64,000 bases of DNA from the NCBI RefSeq assembly GCF_001486505.1, contig NZ_LN909064.1:310001-374000 (forward strand), written 5' to 3'. Below, piece by piece: positions 59,352-64,000 of this stretch. Numbering within the stretch: the stretch's first letter is position 1; the number at the start of each line of letters is the position of its first letter. A model generated the notes under the pieces. That model was not told where the DNA came from, did not search any database, and worked only from the letters and a program-made list of their open reading frames with translations. Source of the stretch: Paenibacillus rubinfantis (GTDB lineage Bacteria > Bacillota > Bacilli > Paenibacillales > Paenibacillaceae). Position numbers and translations under genes: made by a program.

Positions 59352-60437
59352 ATGTCAATGCAGCTTCCATGGTTACTTGTCAGCGCCGCGCTGATCCTCA
59401 TGTCGCTGGCGTTGGTTTACCGCTGGCGGGCGCTTAAAGGAATTAGCTACCGACGTTATTTCACCGAACAGGCGGTGTTCGAAGGGGATACCGTCGAAAT
59501 GGTCGAGGTGATCTCCAACGCTAAGCTGCTGCCGCTGCCGTGGCTGCGGCTGGAATCGAGTATTGCCGCCGGCTTAACGTTCGGGCGGCAGAGCAACTTG
59601 AATATCCATGCCGGGGAGATTTATCAGAACCACAGCAGCTTGTTTTACCTGCGGTCGTACCGGCAAATCACCCGGCGTCATGAGGTGGTCTGCTCGCGCC
59701 GGGGACAGTACCGGCTGGAATCGGCTACGATGACGACGGGCGACCCGCTGGGGCTGAATGCCGAGGTCAAGCAATTCCCTCTGGATCTCGAGCTCTTGGT
59801 GTACCCGCGGATTCTGGAGCTGCAGGAGCTGCCGCTGCCGAACCACAGTTGGCTGGGGGAGCTGCCCGTCCGGCGTTGGATCGTAGAGGATCCGTTCCTG
59901 ACGGCGGGCATTCGTGAATACCGGCCCGGCGACCCGCTCGGCAACATCAACTGGAAGGCAACGGCCCGTACCGGGGAGCTGCAGGTACATAAACGCGATT
60001 ACACGGCCGACCATCGGCTGATGATCTGCCTGAACCTGGAGACCAGCGATTCGATGTGGAGAACGGTGATCGAACCGGAGCGTATCGAGCTGGGGATCCG
60101 TTATGCGGCAACCGTGGCCGAGCATGCGCTGCGCAGCGGCTTGGCGGCGGGATTCGCTTGCAATGCGCGCCTGGCCGACGGGCCAAAGGATCCGATTCGC
60201 ATCGAGCCGCATGCCTCCTCCGATCAGCTTACGCTGCTGCTGGAGACGTTGGCTCGGATGGTGCTGGACAAAACCGCTTCAATGATCCGGATGCTGGAAA
60301 TCGAACTGGAGGCGGGGACAACCGATACCGATTACCTGATCATTTCCTGCCATCGCGGCGAGAAGCTGGTGGAAACCGCCGAGCTGCTGCGGCAAAACGG
60401 CAACGGCGTGGAATGGATGGAGATTCCCGCGTTTTAA
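59352..60437 (+). CDS. DUF58 domain-containing membrane protein
   Basis: The 361-residue protein has an N-terminal transmembrane helix (about 6-24) and the DUF58 core with REYRPGDPLGNINWKATARTGELQV-type sequence (split around residues 182-205), the family hallmark. A VWA-like domain follows. It is the standard partner of MoxR ATPases. A transglutaminase-like third gene often found in such operons is missing here, because a terminator follows directly. The role is unknown and is presumably at the membrane. AGGGGGACTAACCG precedes the ATG. Confidence 0.88.
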   Translation: MSMQLPWLLVSAALILMSLALVYRWRALKGISYRRYFTEQAVFEGDTVEMVEVISNAKLLPLPWLRLESSIAAGLTFGRQSNLNIHAGEIYQNHSSLFYLRSYRQITRRHEVVCSRRGQYRLESATMTTGDPLGLNAEVKQFPLDLELLVYPRILELQELPLPNHSWLGELPVRRWIVEDPFLTAGIREYRPGDPLGNINWKATARTGELQVHKRDYTADHRLMICLNLETSDSMWRTVIEPERIELGIRYAATVAEHALRSGLAAGFACNARLADGPKDPIRIEPHASSDQLTLLLETLARMVLDKTASMIRMLEIELEAGTTDTDYLIISCHRGEKLVETAELLRQNGNGVEWMEIPAF

Positions 60438-60452
60438 ATAGCCAGACATAGA

Positions 60453-60497
60453 AGAAGAAGCGCCGGTCAGGAATCCGGCGCTTCTTCTATTAATTTT
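60453..60497. terminator. terminator between the DUF58 and sortase genes
   Basis: AGAAGAAGCGCCGG (60453-60466) and CCGGCGCTTCTTCT (60475-60488) pair perfectly, followed by ATTAATTTT. The loop contains the stop codon of the convergent sortase gene, so the right arm encodes the last sortase residues. Confidence 0.88.
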
Positions 60498-61147
60498 GCC
60501 GTAAGCAGCAATCGTTCCGGGGCAGGCCCGACATAGGTGAACGGGTAGCAGGTAATCAAGGTGAGTATCGGCTCTGTGGAGGCCTGGACGGCATCGGCGT
60601 TGTCCGCGTCGACGATTCTCCGACCCGTCACCTCATAGGTGAAGTGCCCGGAGGTCGTTTCCACCTCGATGCGGTCGCCTGCTTTCAGCTTGCCTAGGCT
60701 CCGAAAGACGGTATCCCGATGGCCGGCGAGTACGCTGTTACCGTCATCGCCGGGGAGCGGGCTGCCGGGAACATGCCCGGCTCCCAGCTTAAGCGGCTCG
60801 TACCCCGTCCCTTCTAGAATCGCATAACGCTGATCGAGAGAAGGGAAGGCGATTTTGCCGAGAAGCTCGCCGTCCGCCACCGTCTGGACAGGCAACGCGG
60901 ATTCTCCTCCGCCGCCCGTCTGCCGAAGCTTTCCGGCTAAGGCCGGGGAAAGCGGGTTTTCGTCCGCTGCCCGCTTCGCATTGCCATCTTCCGTTTCCCG
61001 CTGCAGCTCATCCCATTGCCGCAGGGCTTGCTGCGCCTCCAACGGGCCGCGGATCGCCTGGTACGTGGAGAAGCCCAAGACGACCAGGGAACCGGTAAAC
61101 ACCAGCCATGCAGCCATTCGCAGTAACGAACGTTTAGACCGCATCAT
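60467..61147 (-). CDS. class D sortase
   Basis: The 226-residue protein has an N-terminal membrane helix (about 10-30), a linker and a sortase barrel with the triad H143 (VLAGHRDT), C200 (LITCYPF) and R212 (APERLLL). TLITCYPFTYVGPAPERLLL is the class D pattern. It should cut an LPXTA-type signal and attach the protein to cell wall or to another surface component. Its start follows the stop of the LPKTA protein gene with no spacing (TAA then ATG), so it is co-translated. The end of the gene lies in a terminator hairpin. Confidence 0.92.
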   Translation of the reverse strand: MMRSKRSLLRMAAWLVFTGSLVVLGFSTYQAIRGPLEAQQALRQWDELQRETEDGNAKRAADENPLSPALAGKLRQTGGGGESALPVQTVADGELLGKIAFPSLDQRYAILEGTGYEPLKLGAGHVPGSPLPGDDGNSVLAGHRDTVFRSLGKLKAGDRIEVETTSGHFTYEVTGRRIVDADNADAVQASTEPILTLITCYPFTYVGPAPERLLLTAKLIEEAPDS

Positions 61148-62017
61148 TTATTCCCGTCCGGATTTACGGAGGAACATGCCGGTGCCAACCGTGGCGAACA
61201 AGCTGATCAGAATGAGGTTGAACCACGGATTCGCCGTTTTAGGCAACTCCCCGATCATGCCGGGCCCACCGTCCCCTGGGCCCGGTCCTGGTTCCGGGTC
61301 CACCGGCGGCTGCGGTTGCTCCTGCTGCGGCGGGAGAGCGGGGTCCTCCGGTTGTTCCGGCGTAGAGATATCAGGCTCTTCCCCGGAAGGGTTGCCCGGT
61401 GGCTCCTCGGTGGGTTGGCCCGGATTCGTTCCAGGGTTTCCTGGAGGGGTTCCTCCGTTGTCCGGCGTCGGATCATTGGGCTGGGATGGCCCGTCGCCCG
61501 GAGGATTGGAGCCGCCGCCCCCGCCGTTTGAAGGCTCCTCAGCATAGGCGGAGAAGGCGAAGGCAATCGTCGCCGTTTTGCCTTGATACTCGTTGCCGGC
61601 CTCCTCCGGAAAAATAACGCTTAAATCCAATTCGTTCTCCCCGCCTGCCGCAAGGCGGCCCAAGGCGATATCCTGCTGTTCCAGATGCAATGCGCCGTCA
61701 TAGATGACGGTATCCCCATCTTTCACCGTTAACTGAAGGACATCAAAAAACGTCGTGTCCCCCGCGACAAAACGCGTCCGCACTTTGTAATCGAAGGCAA
61801 CGCTGCCATCATTGGCGACCGTAAATGACCGCTCGACCCGATCCCCGGGTTTTAAATTGTCCATTGGAAGCTCGCTGCTTAATTCCGTTCCGATCCGCAG
61901 CTTCAGGGTATCTGCGGCGTTGGCCTGTCCGGCATGCCATACCACCCCGGCTAAGATGGAAGCGGCGTAAATCGCCATGGCGTATTTGCGGTAGCCCCGA
62001 TTCCTCACCCTTTTCAA
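61148..62017 (-). CDS. LPKTA-anchored surface protein (sortase D substrate)
   Basis: The 289-residue protein has a signal peptide (to about residue 34, cleavage near ANA) and a beta-sandwich domain (about 35-165) with FTVANDGSVAFDYKVR. This domain resembles camelysin/TasA-type proteins. A Pro/Gly/Glu-rich wall-spanning linker (about 170-255) follows, then the sorting signal LPKTA (258-262), a hydrophobic helix and the tail RKSGRE. LPXTA is the form known for class D sortases, and a class D sortase is encoded directly downstream. The start is TTG 62017 with AAAGGATGGGG upstream. A perfect palindrome lies at the expected transcript start. Confidence 0.85.
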   Translation of the reverse strand: MKRVRNRGYRKYAMAIYAASILAGVVWHAGQANAADTLKLRIGTELSSELPMDNLKPGDRVERSFTVANDGSVAFDYKVRTRFVAGDTTFFDVLQLTVKDGDTVIYDGALHLEQQDIALGRLAAGGENELDLSVIFPEEAGNEYQGKTATIAFAFSAYAEEPSNGGGGGSNPPGDGPSQPNDPTPDNGGTPPGNPGTNPGQPTEEPPGNPSGEEPDISTPEQPEDPALPPQQEQPQPPVDPEPGPGPGDGGPGMIGELPKTANPWFNLILISLFATVGTGMFLRKSGRE

Positions 62018-62073
62018 TAGTCCCCATCCTTTCCTTTCCCTAGCGAATTTGCCCCTTAGCCATTCGCTGACAC

Positions 62074-62109
62074 GTTCGTTATAACGAACCGTTACTTATG
62101 TCTATTATA
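62074..62109 (-). promoter_or_regulatory. promoter with 16-bp perfect palindrome before the LPKTA-sortase operon
   Basis: On the minus strand TATAAT occupies 62109-62104. GTTCGTTATAACGAAC (62074-62089) is a perfect 16-bp palindrome at about +8 to +23. Its position suits a repressor operator. No regulator gene is adjacent. Confidence 0.6.
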
Positions 62110-62159
62110 TCTAATTTTTATTAAATGGGAAGGGGGAAATCGGGTGGACTTTGAGTTCC

Positions 62160-63083
62160 TTATGTGCGAAGAGTGCCCCGGACAAACCGCAACCAATCGC
62201 GCCCCGCGCGAAAAATCTCTTTTACCCCCGGAGGCCGGACAAGATAGTAGGGCGTGACCTGGCCGCCCCAATTGATTTTGGAGTAGGCGACGGTCGGAAG
62301 GTTGGCCCCGGCAAAGTCGAATTCGGCAAAGCCGGCGTCCGACAGGTCCTGGAGGGCGAAGCTTTGTGATTGTTGAACCACGCCTCGGTTTAAATGTTCC
62401 GTTTTGCTGCCTGCAACCCAGCCGAAGGCGCGCCGGTTGTCCAGGGCAACCACCACGCTGGCGCTGACCGGTTCTCCCGTTGGCGCATAACAGACGTAGG
62501 CGCGGAAGGCTTGATCTCCAAGCAGATCCTGGGCCAGCTCAAGATCCTGCAGGGTGAGCTGGTGGCTGAAACCCTGCCTCGATTCCGTGCCTTGCAGGCA
62601 CGGATGCACCTCGGACATCTTTCGCGACAACGCCGTCCGGTAGCCGGCGGCGGTCGCTTTTTTGATTTTCGCACGGATCTCCGTGCTGGCTTGATCCAGA
62701 GTATAGGGGAGCTCCACAACGTACGTGTATTTCACCTCCGCTTTAAACCCGCTCCACAAAAAGGGACGGATGTCGGCGATCTCGGGCGGGAATACGAAGC
62801 TGGCGCTGCACTGGGCCTTCCGTAAATCCGGGATTATCACCTTGGCGGTTTCATGCCATTGCCGGTTTAGCTTATAAGGTTTATCCGTTGGCGTTGGATG
62901 GAAAGCGAAGGGGTGGTAAGGATTCAAAGGCGGCAAGTACAAGTGGCCTTTCCGGTTGAAGAAAAACAGGCTCTCCCCCCGCGCCGGCGAATTGGGGGCT
63001 TCCCAACGGACGAAACGTGCGCTGCAGCCCCATTTTCGAGTATGGAATTCCGCCCATTTTTCCCATAAATCGCGATTGTTCAT
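62160..63083 (-). CDS. FemAB/GNAT-like acyltransferase-fold protein
   Basis: The 307-residue protein resembles the GNAT-like domain of the FemAB/BioF2 type. Late signature segments are DQAFRAYVCYAPTGEPVSASV, FGWVAGSK, LNRGVVQQSQSFALQDLSDA and FDFAGANLPTVAYSKINWGG followed by PYYLVR. Such proteins transfer acyl or aminoacyl groups, often in exopolysaccharide or peptidoglycan pathways. The substrate is unknown. There is no signal peptide. GAGGTAATCCT precedes the ATG. It lies upstream of the LPKTA operon on the same strand, separated by a promoter. Confidence 0.72.
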   Translation of the reverse strand: MNNRDLWEKWAEFHTRKWGCSARFVRWEAPNSPARGESLFFFNRKGHLYLPPLNPYHPFAFHPTPTDKPYKLNRQWHETAKVIIPDLRKAQCSASFVFPPEIADIRPFLWSGFKAEVKYTYVVELPYTLDQASTEIRAKIKKATAAGYRTALSRKMSEVHPCLQGTESRQGFSHQLTLQDLELAQDLLGDQAFRAYVCYAPTGEPVSASVVVALDNRRAFGWVAGSKTEHLNRGVVQQSQSFALQDLSDAGFAEFDFAGANLPTVAYSKINWGGQVTPYYLVRPPGVKEIFRAGRDWLRFVRGTLRT

Positions 63084-63253
63084 AGGATTACCTCGGGTTT
63101 CTTTTTAAGGCATACCGCGCCTCATTGCCAGACTATGATCTTGTCCCCCCGAATATGCGCAAAGACGTGCGTGTGCGGATCAAGGCACATGCCGCTCCCT
63201 CTGGGGAGACTTGGCATTATATATAAGCAAACGAACGAATAGGAGGGAAGACC

Positions 63254-64000
63254 ATGATATCGGTAGCGAATTTCGGGGCGAAGGGCAACGGAGTGACGGA
63301 CGATACCGCGGCGATTCAGCGAGCGCTCAATCAGGCCGCGGCAACCGGAGATACCGTTTATTTTCCCAAAGGGGTTTACCTGGTTAATCCGGCCAAGACG
63401 CTGAAGGTTGGCGGCAATACCACGATCAAGGGTGACGGCCGAAGCTCGGTCATTCGCGCATCGTCCAGCAGCTTTGGCTGGGAACTGATGCGGGTGACGG
63501 GCAAAGACATCCTGTTAACCGGCCTTGTCCTTGACGGCAACCGGCGGGTGAATCGGGTGCTGACGATTGCCGGGGGCAGTGTGCGAGTGACGGTTCAAGG
63601 GCTGCTCGTTCAAGGAGCCACGCATAGCAATGATCGCCGCAGCGACTATTACGCGGGTGTTGTGTCCGGCATCGTGGTGCTCGGCAATACCGAGTCGATA
63701 GCCATTCAGGGCTCGGAGATCGCGGATGTTGTCGCTCAAAACGGGGGCGGAATCGGCCTTGTCGCCCGGGGGATTTACGTCACAACCACCTGGGGGAGCA
63801 AGGAGCGGGCTGCAGTCAAGGTATCCATTACGGGATGCACGATTCATCATATCGGCCCGGCCGACGACGGTGACGGCATTTATTATGAAGACCCGGCGAT
63901 GGAAGAGAATTGCGGGACGGGGGTCGGCAGTCTGATCGTGGGTAACCGCTTCGATTATTGCGCCAAGCGGGCGATCAAAGTGTTTGCCAAAGGGGTCACG
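63254..64000 (+). CDS. right-handed beta-helix (pectate lyase superfamily) protein, 5' part
   Basis: The frame starts at ATG 63254 behind AGGAGGGAAGACC and stays open to the right edge (249 codons seen). The N-terminus SVANFGAKGNGVTDDTAAIQ is the hallmark of the pectate-lyase-3 superfamily found in glycanases, exopolysaccharide epimerases and phage tailspikes. VYFPKGVYLV and TTIKGDGRSSVIRASS follow. Repeating short strands (GIVVLGNTESIAIQGSEI, AVKVSITGCTIHHIG, VGSLIVGNRF) support a parallel beta-helix. No signal peptide is visible. Whether it is a lyase, hydrolase or structural protein cannot be settled without the C-terminus. Confidence 0.85.
   Translation, partial: MISVANFGAKGNGVTDDTAAIQRALNQAAATGDTVYFPKGVYLVNPAKTLKVGGNTTIKGDGRSSVIRASSSSFGWELMRVTGKDILLTGLVLDGNRRVNRVLTIAGGSVRVTVQGLLVQGATHSNDRRSDYYAGVVSGIVVLGNTESIAIQGSEIADVVAQNGGGIGLVARGIYVTTTWGSKERAAVKVSITGCTIHHIGPADDGDGIYYEDPAMEENCGTGVGSLIVGNRFDYCAKRAIKVFAKGVT

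Overview
The window reads as a chromosomal segment of a GC-rich, Gram-positive Paenibacillaceae bacterium (Paenibacillus or close relative; inference). Supporting signs are strong AGGAGG-type ribosome binding sites, a Bacillus-type XylR/xylA/xylB module, a YesM/YesN-type two-component pair beside an LplB/YtcP-type sugar importer, a copper-amine-oxidase-type stalk domain protein, a Bacillus 7-1-7 Fur box and an LPXTA protein with a class D sortase. No rRNA, tRNA, phage, transposase or cas gene was seen. Genes at both edges are cut.

Layout. 1-13.9 kb: tail of a TehA/SLAC1 channel, GH2 beta-mannosidase, LtaS-like sulfatase, small secreted protein, MOSC protein, a ~1,140-residue repeat surface protein, APH-like kinase, glycosyltransferase, GNAT and RDD proteins. 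13.9-16.2 kb: YdjC deacetylase plus GPH symporter. 16.2-26.8 kb: a signalling stretch with three c-di-GMP proteins (LOV-GGDEF-EAL, a HD-GYP protein with an altered HD motif, and a solute-binding-PAS-GGDEF-EAL protein), plus gltD, a LuxR/ATPase regulator, a 52-residue ORF beside a Fur box, and a formate/nitrite channel. 26.9-31.2 kb: xylR, xylA, xylB. 31.7-49.7 kb: sensor kinase, response regulator, sugar ABC importer without its ATPase, then GH3, GH38, GH125, GH130 and GH38 enzymes. 50-56.3 kb: two TIM-barrel sugar isomerase/epimerases, a Gfo/Idh/MocA dehydrogenase, an AraC regulator and a GH20-like hexosaminidase. 56.3-64 kb: WYL regulator, VOC protein, CGTC thioredoxin, MoxR and DUF58 proteins, sortase D with its LPKTA substrate, a FemAB/GNAT-like protein and the start of a beta-helix protein.

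The central theme is import and cytoplasmic breakdown of mannose-rich, probably N-glycan-type, oligosaccharides. A binding protein and two permeases bring the glycan in, GH38 and GH125 trim alpha-mannose, GH130 phosphorolyses the remaining beta-mannoside, and GH2, GH3 and GH20 could finish the core. None of these enzymes shows a signal peptide.

The most unusual DNA-level feature is a class of intergenic arrays at 11.2, 31.4, 44.3 and 50.9 kb. Each has four short repeat units of about 23-25 bp with near-constant 27-29 bp spacers, so neighbouring units repeat every 50-52 bp. Three arrays are arranged forward-forward-reverse-reverse; the fourth is made of palindromic units. Two arrays share one unit sequence and the other two each have their own.
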